Part shown: positions 1 to 6,742 of the stretch, piece after piece
Layout of the letters: the number at the start of each line of letters is the position of its first letter
Numbering within the stretch: the first letter of the stretch is position 1
Origin: an uncultured Alphaproteobacteria bacterium
GTDB lineage: Bacteria; Pseudomonadota; Alphaproteobacteria; RF32; CAG-239
Length of the DNA stretch: 64,000 nucleotides
NCBI GenBank assembly: GCA_934271715.1
Contig: CAKQRZ010000010.1
Coordinates: forward strand, 1 to 64,000
Direction: 5' to 3'
The notes under the pieces: generated by a model
What the model was told of the DNA's origin: nothing
What the model saw: the letters and a program-made list of their open reading frames with translations, nothing else
Database searches by the model: none
Position numbers and translations under genes: made by a program

Positions 1-61
1 TTAATCAGATGTTTAGGATTTGCAGAGAGAGAGAGAGACCTTTGAATAGCTTATTTTTCAT
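1..61 (-). CDS. 5' end of a divergent prepilin gene, cut by the left window edge
   Basis: Reading leftward from an ATG at 61-59, preceded by an AGAGGAAAG ribosome-binding site, the sequence matches the 5' ends of the leftward prepilin genes at 40029 and 62982. The frame encodes MKNKLFKGLSLSL across a CT-repeat tract (plus-strand 24-38), then reaches a TGA at plus-strand 5-7. As sequenced, the short frame therefore terminates. The pilin body would lie left of the window and is not seen. Assignment rests on near-identity to the other two copies. Confidence 0.5.
24..38. repeat. CT/AG dinucleotide tract, copy A
   Basis: Fifteen alternating A/G bases on the plus strand, read as CT repeats by the leftward gene that starts at 61. 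The tract starts seven codons after the ATG. The same tract occurs at 39992-40006 (15 bases) and 62943-62959 (17 bases). Length variation within the coding start is the hallmark of slipped-strand phase variation. Confidence 0.8.
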
Positions 62-97
62 CTTTCTTTCCTCTAAAATTATGTTGTTTACACTCTA

Positions 98-127
98 ATT
101 CTATAACAGTCTTTTTTCATAAGTCAA
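98..127 (-). promoter_or_regulatory. sigma70-like promoter of leftward prepilin gene, copy A
   Basis: On the minus strand, TTGACT (127-122) and TAGAAT (103-98) are separated by 18 bases. The same pair with the same spacing is found at the other two leftward prepilin loci. It lies about 35 bases upstream of the ATG at 61. Confidence 0.6.
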
Positions 128-160
128 CAGCAAAAATCAACGCGTTTTTTAGGTTAAAAG

Positions 161-336
161 TGTGTAAAAAAAACGACCGTTTAAAATGGACAGTTTTTAG
201 GCTGTTTTTTGTAGTCTAGCAAAGGTTGCCGGAATTTGCAATAACTTTTTATATTTGCGATGTTTTTTGTTGTTTTTACAACATTTTATTGCTGTTTGTT
301 TTGCTGTGTAAAAATAACGGTCGTTTTTTTTACACA
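161..336. repeat. 21-bp perfect inverted repeat flanking a 134-bp segment upstream of a prepilin gene
   Basis: The arm at 161-181 (TGTGTAAA...CGACCGTT) is the exact reverse complement of 316-336. The arms enclose 134 bases. The right arm also forms a local hairpin with TGTGTAAAAA at 305-314. The right arm ends 16 bases before the ATG at 353. An equivalent pair, again enclosing 134 bases, lies at 63082-63101 and 63236-63256. It could be a regulator-binding or RNA structure, or the ends of a small invertible segment. Confidence 0.75.
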
Positions 337-352
337 ATTAAGGATAAATAAG

Positions 353-1081
353 ATGTTTAAGAGTATAGAATTTTTAAGAGAACAGAGCAGGGGAGCGGAG
401 TATGGATTGCTTCGTCGTTACACTCCTCGCAATGACGTTTGCAGCGTGGGACGGTCAATGATAGAAATGCTCGGCGTATTGGCTATCGTCGGCGTGTTAA
501 GCGTGGGCGGCATCGCAGGTTATTCCAAAGCGATGGAAATGTGGAAAATTGATAAAATCATAAATGAATATAATAATTTAATTTTTGGTTTATTGGAGCA
601 TAAGCAAAATTTGCAAAAATATTCGGAAAAAACGATTTTTTTAGCAGATACATCGTTTTCATTAAATTGGGTGCCAAAGACATGGAAAAAAATTTCATTT
701 CAATATATGCAGGACGAATGCGGAAATTTTGTCGGTCCATATTATCGTCCAAGAAGTTCTATTAGAAATGATGATAGTCCGGAACAGTCTGGAATTATTA
801 TTGATTTTATCTTCGGAGGGTTGAAAAAAGATGAAAGCGGTAAAGAAATTGCAGCTGATTTTAATGATAAAGTATGTTTTGATATTTTGGATAAAATTTT
901 ATTTCCGTTATCTTATACAATAACAGGTACTATATTGGCCGGAGGTTCTGGGTATTATTATGGTAAAGAATTTTGCAATTCCGGTCGTAAATGTATAAGT
1001 ACAATGACTTTGCAGCAGATGAAATCTATGTGTAATTCTTGTAATAAAACAGGGAGATGCGCATTAACGATTATTTTTTAG
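353..1081 (+). CDS. type IV prepilin-like (pseudopilin-like) protein
   Basis: The 242-residue protein carries a type IV prepilin N-terminal motif. Gly33 precedes RSMIEMLGVLAIVGVL, with Glu at +5 of the predicted mature protein, as required by prepilin peptidases. A hydrophobic helix follows. The C-terminal part has paired cysteines (CxxCxxxxxC type) and ends in a hydrophobic IIF. The start at 353 is preferred because AAGGA lies upstream and the 63273 homologue begins identically (M-x-KS-x-EFLRE). The 33-residue leader contains an in-frame copy of a dispersed repeat (about 401-435). The likely role is an exported, membrane-anchored pilin subunit; which apparatus it serves cannot be told from the window. 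Confidence 0.8.
   Translation: MFKSIEFLREQSRGAEYGLLRRYTPRNDVCSVGRSMIEMLGVLAIVGVLSVGGIAGYSKAMEMWKIDKIINEYNNLIFGLLEHKQNLQKYSEKTIFLADTSFSLNWVPKTWKKISFQYMQDECGNFVGPYYRPRSSIRNDDSPEQSGIIIDFIFGGLKKDESGKEIAADFNDKVCFDILDKILFPLSYTITGTILAGGSGYYYGKEFCNSGRKCISTMTLQQMKSMCNSCNKTGRCALTIIF
401..435. repeat. dispersed repeat (GGATTGCTTCGTCG / CGCAATGACG type) inside a prepilin leader
   Basis: GGATTGCTTCGTCGTT...CTCGCAATGACG is a short imperfect palindrome. Relatives occur at 62547-62580 (reverse) and 63322-63352 (forward), each inside the leader part of another prepilin gene. Here it is translated in frame. Confidence 0.6.
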
Positions 1082-1147
1082 AATTAGATAATAAAAATGA
1101 CTGTAAAGTTTTTTAAATTTATTTTTGCCGGCTTACCGCTTGACTCT

Positions 1148-1171
1148 ACGAGTTCAATTCTCGGGGATACC
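1148..1171 (+). other. tRNA T-arm-like remnant
   Basis: CGAG-TTCAATT-CTCG followed by GGGATACC has the form of a tRNA T-arm plus 3' acceptor strand, but no D-arm or anticodon arm is visible upstream. It faces the intact tRNA-Glu about 50 bases away. It may be a leftover of a tRNA gene or of an integration event, or chance. Confidence 0.25.
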
Positions 1172-1181
1172 GTAAATAATA

Positions 1182-1213
1182 AAAAAAGCCCACCTAAAAA
1201 GGTGAGCTTTTTT
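1182..1213. terminator. Rho-independent terminator of tRNA-Glu
   Basis: AAAAGCCCACC and GGTGAGCTTTT pair around an A-rich loop with one mismatch, and A/T runs flank both sides. It lies just downstream of the leftward tRNA and could also stop rightward transcription from the prepilin gene. Confidence 0.7.
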
Positions 1214-1218
1214 GTTGT

Positions 1219-1294
1219 TGGTGGTCCCAACGAGATTTGAACTCGTGTTTTAGCCTTGAGAGGGCCGCGTCCTAGGCCACTAGACGATGGGACC
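1219..1294 (-). tRNA. tRNA-Glu (anticodon CUC)
   Basis: On the minus strand, a 76-base cloverleaf starts GGTCCCA and ends GGGACC-A-CCA, so the CCA tail is encoded. The D-arm contains CTAGTGGCCTAGGAC. The anticodon loop CTCTCAA gives anticodon CTC, which reads GAG (Glu). The T-arm is CGAG-TTCAAAT-CTCG. The anticodon stem has one weak pair. Confidence 0.9.
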
Positions 1295-1347
1295 ATAAGC
1301 AAGTGTTCCCATTACTAGCGTATTTCCCGATAAAATGCAAGACTTTT

Positions 1348-1935
1348 TTAATCGTATGCTTTAAGATTTTGCCAATTCAGCAAATTATCCAGCACTTTAT
1401 TCACATAGTCGGCTCGCAGATTTTGGCTGTCTAAATAATAAGCATGCTCCCACACATCAATAGTCAAAAGCGGCGTATGCCCAAAAATCAGCGGGTTATC
1501 GGCATTGCTCGTGTTATAGCAGAGCAGGTTGCCGTTGCTGTCTTCAGCCAGCCAAGCCCAGCCGCTGCCGAATTGTTCCAGAGCTTTTTGCCGCATAGTG
1601 TCTTTAAAGTCATTAAACGAGCCGAAAGTTTCTTCTATTTTTTCCAGCAGCTTTTTGTTTGGCTCGCCGCCGTCCGGATTAAGCGACTGCCAATAAAAAT
1701 TATGATTCCAAACCTGCGCCGCATTGTGATAAATATCTAAATATTCTGTTTTTTTGTGCGCGGAAATCACAATTTCTTCCAGCGTCATGGTTTCAAACTG
1801 CGTGCCGGCAATCAGCTTGTTTAGTTTTTCCACATAGCCTTTATGATGTTTCAAATAATGAAAACCCACGGTCTGACGGCTGATGTAGGGTTCTAAGGCA
1901 TCCAGATTATAGGGAAGTTCCATAAGCTTTATCAT
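1348..1935 (-). CDS. sodB: superoxide dismutase, iron type
   Basis: This 195-residue Fe/Mn superoxide dismutase removes superoxide in the cytoplasm. The four metal ligands are visible as His26, His78 (in AAQVWNHNFYW), Asp160 and His164 (in DVWEHAYYLD). A Gln two residues before the W-N-H (AAQVWNH) favours iron over manganese, by comparison with E. coli SodB. The start at 1935 has AAAGGAG eight bases upstream; an internal ATG four codons later is possible. It appears to be monocistronic. Confidence 0.95.
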   Translation of the reverse strand: MIKLMELPYNLDALEPYISRQTVGFHYLKHHKGYVEKLNKLIAGTQFETMTLEEIVISAHKKTEYLDIYHNAAQVWNHNFYWQSLNPDGGEPNKKLLEKIEETFGSFNDFKDTMRQKALEQFGSGWAWLAEDSNGNLLCYNTSNADNPLIFGHTPLLTIDVWEHAYYLDSQNLRADYVNKVLDNLLNWQNLKAYD

Positions 1936-2017
1936 ATTTACACTCCTTTGTTATAGCAAGCAAAAGATAAGCATTTTTGCCGGACTTGCAAGATGTCAAA
2001 AAAAATTTATAAGGCTG

Positions 2018-2068
2018 TTAATAATTATTAACAAGTTCTTTTCATTTTAATAAAATCCTATTAGACTC
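2018..2068 (+). promoter_or_regulatory. possible CtrA box and GANTC site upstream of ctrA
   Basis: TTAATAATTATTAAC (2018-2032) resembles the CtrA recognition pattern TTAA-N7-TTAA, with a spacer of six. GACTC (2064-2068) is a GANTC site, the target of CcrM, whose gene lies at 46303. In Caulobacter, ctrA is autoregulated and sensitive to GANTC methylation. Both motifs are short enough to arise by chance. Confidence 0.35.
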
Positions 2069-2109
2069 AAGATATTAGGTAAGAATTTTTTTGCGAAAGG
2101 CGGGCAAAT

Positions 2110-2799
2110 ATGAGAGTTCTTTTAGTTGAAGATGATTATGCTGTTTCACAAAGCATTGAAACAATGCTGAAAAAAGAAGGCATGGTGGTAGATTCCACCG
2201 ATTTGGGCGAAGACGGTTTGGATATTGCCAAGCTGTATGATTATGACATCATCATTTTGGATTTGATGCTGCCGGATATGAATGGTTATGAAGTTTTGAA
2301 AAATCTGCGCGGAGCCAAAATCAATACTCCGGTGCTGATTCTTTCGGGCTTGTCGGAGCCGGATAAAAAAGTTAAGGGCTTGGGCTACGGCGCTGATGAC
2401 TATTTGACAAAGCCTTTTGATAAATCAGAGCTGCTGGCGCGTATTCAGGCGGTTGTCAGACGTTCTAAAGGACATTCAAATTCAATTATCCGCACCGGCG
2501 ATGTGCAGATTGATTTAGATACGCAGACCGTGACCGTAAACGGCAAGACCCTGCACCTGACCGGCAAAGAATACGGCATTATGGAATTGCTTTCTTTGCG
2601 CAAAGGGGCAACGCTGAATAAAGACCAGTTCCTGAACCACCTGTACGGCGGTATTGACGAGCCGGAATTAAAGATTATTGACGTGTTTATCTGCAAGCTG
2701 CGTAAAAAATTGGAACGTGCTTCCGGCGGTAAAAACTATATTGAAACCGTTTGGGGACGCGGTTATGTGCTGCGCGATCCGGACGAAAAAAATAACTGA
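2110..2799 (+). CDS. ctrA: cell-cycle response regulator CtrA
   Basis: The 229-residue protein has an OmpR-type architecture. The receiver domain (1-115) has phosphoacceptor Asp51 in IIILDLMLPDMNGYEVL and Lys in TKPF. The winged-helix DNA-binding domain (about 125-225) carries HLTGKEYGIMELLSLRKG and the conserved NHLYGG-x-DEPELKIIDVFICK segment typical of CtrA. In alphaproteobacteria CtrA controls cell-cycle, division and surface-structure genes. It is a single gene, with AAAGGCGGG upstream and a strong terminator downstream. Confidence 0.95.
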   Translation: MRVLLVEDDYAVSQSIETMLKKEGMVVDSTDLGEDGLDIAKLYDYDIIILDLMLPDMNGYEVLKNLRGAKINTPVLILSGLSEPDKKVKGLGYGADDYLTKPFDKSELLARIQAVVRRSKGHSNSIIRTGDVQIDLDTQTVTVNGKTLHLTGKEYGIMELLSLRKGATLNKDQFLNHLYGGIDEPELKIIDVFICKLRKKLERASGGKNYIETVWGRGYVLRDPDEKNN

Positions 2800-2810
2800 G
2801 TTCCGAATAT

Positions 2811-2847
2811 AAAAAAATACCGAGGCGGGCTGCTTCGGTATTTTTTT
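2811..2847. terminator. bidirectional terminator between ctrA and the convergent membrane-protein gene
   Basis: AAAAAAATACCGA (2811-2823) pairs exactly with TCGGTATTTTTTT (2835-2847) around an 11-base loop. A and T runs at both ends make it functional in both directions. Confidence 0.85.
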
Positions 2848-2860
2848 GCTGTACAGATGT

Positions 2861-3259
2861 TTAGTATGGTCTGGTTGCTTCGTTTTGCAAAATGCGGACA
2901 TTTTTGTTGCCGCTGATGCTTTGCTGGATAGAACCGTCAGACCCCATATCAAAGCCGATAAAGCACAGGCAGGTTATGGCTGCTACAAATAAAGTATAAA
3001 AGTAGTTGCCGAAAATGCTTTTTACGGTAGCGCTCCAGTTTACGCGGGTGGCGCCTGAGTAATATGAACGCTTAAATATAAGGGTGTAAACGGCAATAAT
3101 CAGCAGCAAACCGGCGTGATATCTCCAGTCCTGCGCCATAGCTACCACTTGCGATATCTGATGATATAGCATTAAATATACGCCGGAGCCGATGCCGAGC
3201 CAAGCCAAAGGATTAAACATAATTCCTGTAGTAAATAGAGCAATAATTCCTTTTATCAT
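2861..3259 (-). CDS. small inner-membrane protein, unknown function
   Basis: The 132-residue protein has about three hydrophobic segments: residues 4-30, a middle LLLIIAVYTLIF, and NYFYTLFVAAITCLCFIGF. A polar C-terminal tail of about 25 residues follows. The start at 3259 has AAGGAG seven bases upstream. No family is recognised. It lies about 50 bases downstream of glmM on the same strand and may be cotranscribed with it. Confidence 0.6.
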   Translation of the reverse strand: MIKGIIALFTTGIMFNPLAWLGIGSGVYLMLYHQISQVVAMAQDWRYHAGLLLIIAVYTLIFKRSYYSGATRVNWSATVKSIFGNYFYTLFVAAITCLCFIGFDMGSDGSIQQSISGNKNVRILQNEATRPY

Positions 3260-3309
3260 ACTTTGTCTCCTTTATCAAAAATATAGAATCCCAGTTATTA
3301 AAAGAGTCT

Positions 3310-4659
3310 TTAATTCTGAGATAATTTTTTGATGCAGTTTAACATTTTTTCTGAAATCTGCGCTACCAGTTCCAGACTCTCGTCTTCTATCTTCAGACGC
3401 ATAACCGGCTCGGTTCCTGACTTGCGGACAATCAGCGAGCCATGATTTTCCAAAGCGGCTTTAGATTCTTCCAAGCAAGCCTTAAATTCCGCTTTTTCCA
3501 TTAAAGCGGCGACCTCGTCTTTAGTGGCAAAACGCAGGTTGTGGGCAGCGGTCGGATAGGGGGCAAACACCGGAAAAATCTCGCTCATTTTTTTGCCGCT
3601 CTCTTTAACGCCGAGGCAGATAACCAAAGAAGCCTGCAAAGCGTCGCCGGTTAATGAATAGTCCGAAAGCACCATGTGACCGGATTCTTCGCCGCCGATA
3701 TTGGCGCCGGTTTCGCGCATTTTTTCAATAACATAGCGTTCGCCGACAGCGGAAGTATAATAGTTTATACCAATAGATTTTAAGTAGCGTCCCAAGCCTA
3801 AGTTGGAATAGATTGTGGCGACAGCGGCATTGTTTTTTAACATGTTATGCTGTTTAAAATAGGTTGCTAAATAGGCAATAATCTGGTCGCCGTTCAGGCG
3901 GCTGCCTTTTTCATCGCAGACAATAATGCGGTCGCCGTCGCCGTCCACGGCAATACCGAGCTGACTATGGCTTTCCGTAACGGTTTGGCAGAGCTTTTCG
4001 GTGTGCTGCGAACCGCAGTCCTGATTGATGTTTGTGCCGTTCGGCTGGTCGGCAAGGCTGATTATTTCGGCGCCTAAACTGCGGTAAACTTGCGGCATAA
4101 TGGTGGAGAAAGCTCCGTTGGCTGAGTCTATAACAATCTTCATGCCGCGTAAAGCGCCGGCCGGAGCAATTTTATGCAGAGTCTGCAAATAAGCCGGCAC
4201 AACCGATTCGTTTTTAATAACGCGTCCGATTTTTTCCGGATTGCAGCTGGGAGCAATATCTTGAGCCAGCAGCTCTTCTACCTTGCGGGACTGCTCGTCC
4301 GAAAACTTATCGCCGCTTGCCGTAATCAGCTTTAAGCCGTTGTCGCGGTAAGGATTGTGCGAAGCGGTGATCATAATGCTCATATCAACGCCTAAACCAG
4401 CAGTTGCCGTGGTGCAGAGCGGAGTCGGAATAATCCCTAAATCTACAACATCTATTCCCTGCGAGGTAAAGCCGGCGCTGAGCGCGTTAAACAGCATATC
4501 GCCGGAAATACGGGTATCGCGGGCAATGGCGACGCGCTGCCGTTTAGTGCAGACGGTTTGGCTTAAGGCAGCGGCTAAACGGCTGCAGAAGTCTATTGTT
4601 AAAGGATAGGTGTTGGCAATGCCGCGGATGCCGTCCGTCCCAAAAAGTTTATCAGACAT
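3310..4659 (-). CDS. glmM: phosphoglucosamine mutase
   Basis: The 449-residue protein converts glucosamine-6-phosphate to glucosamine-1-phosphate for UDP-GlcNAc synthesis. Family motifs are all present: KLFGTDGIRG at the N-terminus, catalytic Ser100 in TASHNPYRDNG, the metal loop DGDGDR, GEESGH, and the phosphate-binding RKSGTEPVMRLKIE near the C-terminus. The length is normal. The start has AAGGAG upstream. Confidence 0.96.
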   Translation of the reverse strand: MSDKLFGTDGIRGIANTYPLTIDFCSRLAAALSQTVCTKRQRVAIARDTRISGDMLFNALSAGFTSQGIDVVDLGIIPTPLCTTATAGLGVDMSIMITASHNPYRDNGLKLITASGDKFSDEQSRKVEELLAQDIAPSCNPEKIGRVIKNESVVPAYLQTLHKIAPAGALRGMKIVIDSANGAFSTIMPQVYRSLGAEIISLADQPNGTNINQDCGSQHTEKLCQTVTESHSQLGIAVDGDGDRIIVCDEKGSRLNGDQIIAYLATYFKQHNMLKNNAAVATIYSNLGLGRYLKSIGINYYTSAVGERYVIEKMRETGANIGGEESGHMVLSDYSLTGDALQASLVICLGVKESGKKMSEIFPVFAPYPTAAHNLRFATKDEVAALMEKAEFKACLEESKAALENHGSLIVRKSGTEPVMRLKIEDESLELVAQISEKMLNCIKKLSQN

Positions 4660-4681
4660 AAAAAATCTCCTTAGTAGAAAA

Positions 4682-4707
4682 AAAGCCGCTAACAGGCTAG
4701 CGGCTTT
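4682..4707. terminator. terminator between the outer-membrane protein gene and glmM
   Basis: AAAGCCGCTA pairs with TAGCGGCTTT around ACAGGC. On the minus strand it follows the barrel gene stop at 4726 and is followed by a T-rich run. Confidence 0.8.
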
Positions 4708-4725
4708 CCGATTTTCAGTTAAACG

Positions 4726-5340
4726 TTAGAATACATAACGCAAACCGGTATAAATTTCATGAGCTGTAACATCTGCGTGTTTGATAGAACCCATGTCATA
4801 ATAGCGGTAACCGGCGTCAACATTGAAACGGTTGGTAACTTTTACGCTCAAACCGCCGCCGACAGACCATGTGAAACGAGTCGGGCTGTAGTTGCCGTTT
4901 GTTGTACCAGTATCATGAGAACCGTCAGGGAATGTATAAGTATCTTTATATTTCATTTTTGTGAAACCGATACCGGCGCTGACGTATGGTGTAAACCATC
5001 TGTACGGAGCAAAGTCAAAATAGCCGTTCAGCATATATGAATATGAACGGAAGTTATATTTTACAGTTTCTCCTGCATCGCCATGATATTTTTTCTCGCT
5101 CTTGTCGCGCCATACATATTCAACTTCTGTACGGAAATAGTTGTAACGATAGCCCAAAGCGCCGCTCAGCATCAGTTTGTTTTTATCCAAACCGTCTGTG
5201 TCAAAAGCGTTGTTGCCTTTTTTAGAATAGTCATGTTTAACAATGCCGCCGCGGCCGCCTAAATAGAAACCGTTGCAGTCAGCCATTGCGTTAGAGGCTA
5301 AAAATGTGCCTGCCAACAAAGCTAAAATAAATTTGTTCAT
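4726..5340 (-). CDS. outer-membrane beta-barrel protein (opacity/OmpA-like porin family)
   Basis: The 204-residue protein has a signal peptide cleaved near ASNAMA-DC (residue 20). It then shows alternating aromatic/polar strands such as GFYLGGRGGI, ALGYRYNYFRTEVEYVW and FTWSVGGGLSVKV. It ends in IYTGLRYVF, with the C-terminal Phe that acts as a barrel-assembly signal. The pattern fits an eight-stranded surface barrel. The start has AAAGGAG upstream. The exact function is unknown. Confidence 0.8.
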   Translation of the reverse strand: MNKFILALLAGTFLASNAMADCNGFYLGGRGGIVKHDYSKKGNNAFDTDGLDKNKLMLSGALGYRYNYFRTEVEYVWRDKSEKKYHGDAGETVKYNFRSYSYMLNGYFDFAPYRWFTPYVSAGIGFTKMKYKDTYTFPDGSHDTGTTNGNYSPTRFTWSVGGGLSVKVTNRFNVDAGYRYYDMGSIKHADVTAHEIYTGLRYVF

Positions 5341-5425
5341 AGTTTTCTCCTTTGAAAATAACTATCGTTAGTCTATGTTAAAAACTTTAAAATTTAATTA
5401 AAGTTGTTAAAATCCTTAAAAAACA

Positions 5426-5454
5426 TTGATTTTATTTGCAATAGAGGGTAACTT
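5426..5454 (+). promoter_or_regulatory. sigma70-like promoter of rnpB
   Basis: TTGATT (5426-5431) and TAACTT (5449-5454) are separated by 17 bases. The predicted start near 5461 coincides with the 5' strand of RNase P helix P1. Confidence 0.6.
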
Positions 5455-5460
5455 ATGGCT

Positions 5461-5868
5461 TGGAAAGGCGACCGGATAGCTGCGTCAGGGAATGTAAAAT
5501 CCATTGATGAGGAAAGTCCGGGCTTCACGGAAACAAGATACCGGATAACGTCCGGCTGGAGAAATCCAAGGGAAAGTGCCGCAGAAAATTACCGCCGGCT
5601 ATATGCCGGTAAGGTTGAAAAGGCGAGGCAAGAGCTCACCGCATAGGCAGTAATGTCTATGGCAAGGTAAACCCTATCTGATGTAAGACCAAATTAGGAG
5701 GCTTTGTCTTTTGACTGAGTACCCGGAGGGTTTCCGCTCCGCTCCAGAGGTGGGTCGCACCAGCCAAGCGGTAACGTTTGGCGCAGATGAATAGCTATCG
5801 CACAAATCTTTGCCCTTCTGGTAAAGCAAATAGTGTACAGAACTCGGCTTATAGGTCGCCTTCCGCTT
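5461..5868 (+). ncRNA. rnpB: RNase P RNA, catalytic subunit
   Basis: The conserved bacterial type A core is readable: GAGGAAAGTCCGGGCTTC near the 5' end, AGGCGAGGCAAGAGCTCACCGC, GGCAAGGTAAACCC, AATTAGGAGGC and CAGAACTCGGCTTATAGG at the 3' end. Helix P1 is formed by GGAAAGGCGACC (5462-5473) and GGTCGCCTTCC (5854-5864). At about 405 bases it is slightly longer than the E. coli RNA. It processes the 5' ends of pre-tRNAs. A 63-codon open frame over its first half is an artefact. lpxC begins 16 bases after it. Confidence 0.95.
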
Positions 5869-5883
5869 TTTAGGAGAAAATTT

Positions 5884-6738
5884 ATGCAAAAAACTTTGGG
5901 CGAGATTTTTGAAATTAACGGTATCGGTTTGCACAGCGGACTGCCTGGAAAAATGATTTTTTATCCGGCCGAGGCCAACAGCGGTATTGTTTTTGTACGT
6001 TCTGATTTGCCGCACAAACCTGAATTTAAAGCTGAATATAACCAGGTTGTCGATACTCGGAACTGTACTTGTTTGGGTAATTCTCAAAAGGAGATAGTCA
6101 GCACCATAGAACATATTATGGCCGCACTCTATATTTTGGGGATTGATAATGTGAGGATTGAGCTTAACAATCCGGAAACGCCGATTATGGACGGCAGCGC
6201 CAAAGTTTTTTATGAACAATTAAAAAATGTTCCGCTAAAAGAATTGCCGGCCAAACGCAAATATCTTAAAGTTTTGCGTAAAGTAGAGTTTGATGATGGC
6301 AAAGGGGCTAAAGTTGTTTTAGAGCCAAGCGATGAACTGTATATTCATTTTACGATTGATTTTCCATCAAAGATTGTTGGACATCAGGAGTTTGACGGCG
6401 TTATAAATGAAGATGTTTTTGCCAAAAAAATTGCTCCGGCGCGCACGTTTTGTGAAAAATATCAAGTGGATTATCTGCGTTCAATAGGTTTGATTAAAGG
6501 CGGTAGTTTGGAAAACGCTGTTGTTTTGGATGGAGAAAAAATCTTGAATGAAGGCGGGTTCAGAGTGGAAAATGAGGCGGTAAATCATAAGGTTTTGGAC
6601 TGCATAGGTGATATGTATACATCAGGATATCGTCTGATTGCCAATATTACAGCCGAAAAAAGCGGACATTTTCATAATAATGAAATATTGAAAAAATTGT
6701 TTTCCGAACCAGATAATTATCAAATAGTTGAGGAATAA
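5884..6738 (+). CDS. lpxC: UDP-3-O-acyl-N-acetylglucosamine deacetylase
   Basis: The 284-residue zinc enzyme carries out the committed step of lipid A synthesis. Zinc ligands are seen as His77 in STIEHIMAAL and the His/Asp of HKVLDCIGDMY near residue 238. TRNCTCLG and the PIMDGSAKVF region are typical. The start at 5884 is chosen because AGGAGA lies upstream and homologues begin at this point; a longer frame into rnpB is not real. Its presence implies an LPS-bearing outer membrane. It is followed closely by bamD. Confidence 0.95.
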   Translation: MQKTLGEIFEINGIGLHSGLPGKMIFYPAEANSGIVFVRSDLPHKPEFKAEYNQVVDTRNCTCLGNSQKEIVSTIEHIMAALYILGIDNVRIELNNPETPIMDGSAKVFYEQLKNVPLKELPAKRKYLKVLRKVEFDDGKGAKVVLEPSDELYIHFTIDFPSKIVGHQEFDGVINEDVFAKKIAPARTFCEKYQVDYLRSIGLIKGGSLENAVVLDGEKILNEGGFRVENEAVNHKVLDCIGDMYTSGYRLIANITAEKSGHFHNNEILKKLFSEPDNYQIVEE

Positions 6739-6742
6739 AAAT

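Noticed and set aside
24..38. CT tract as a sequencing error
   Set aside because: The tract occurs at three places with conserved promoter and start context and different lengths; error alone would not give a shared downstream frame. It still needs read-level confirmation.
5455..5646. 63-codon plus-strand ORF
   Set aside because: It lies wholly within the conserved core of RNase P RNA, and its codons follow the RNA consensus rather than a protein family.
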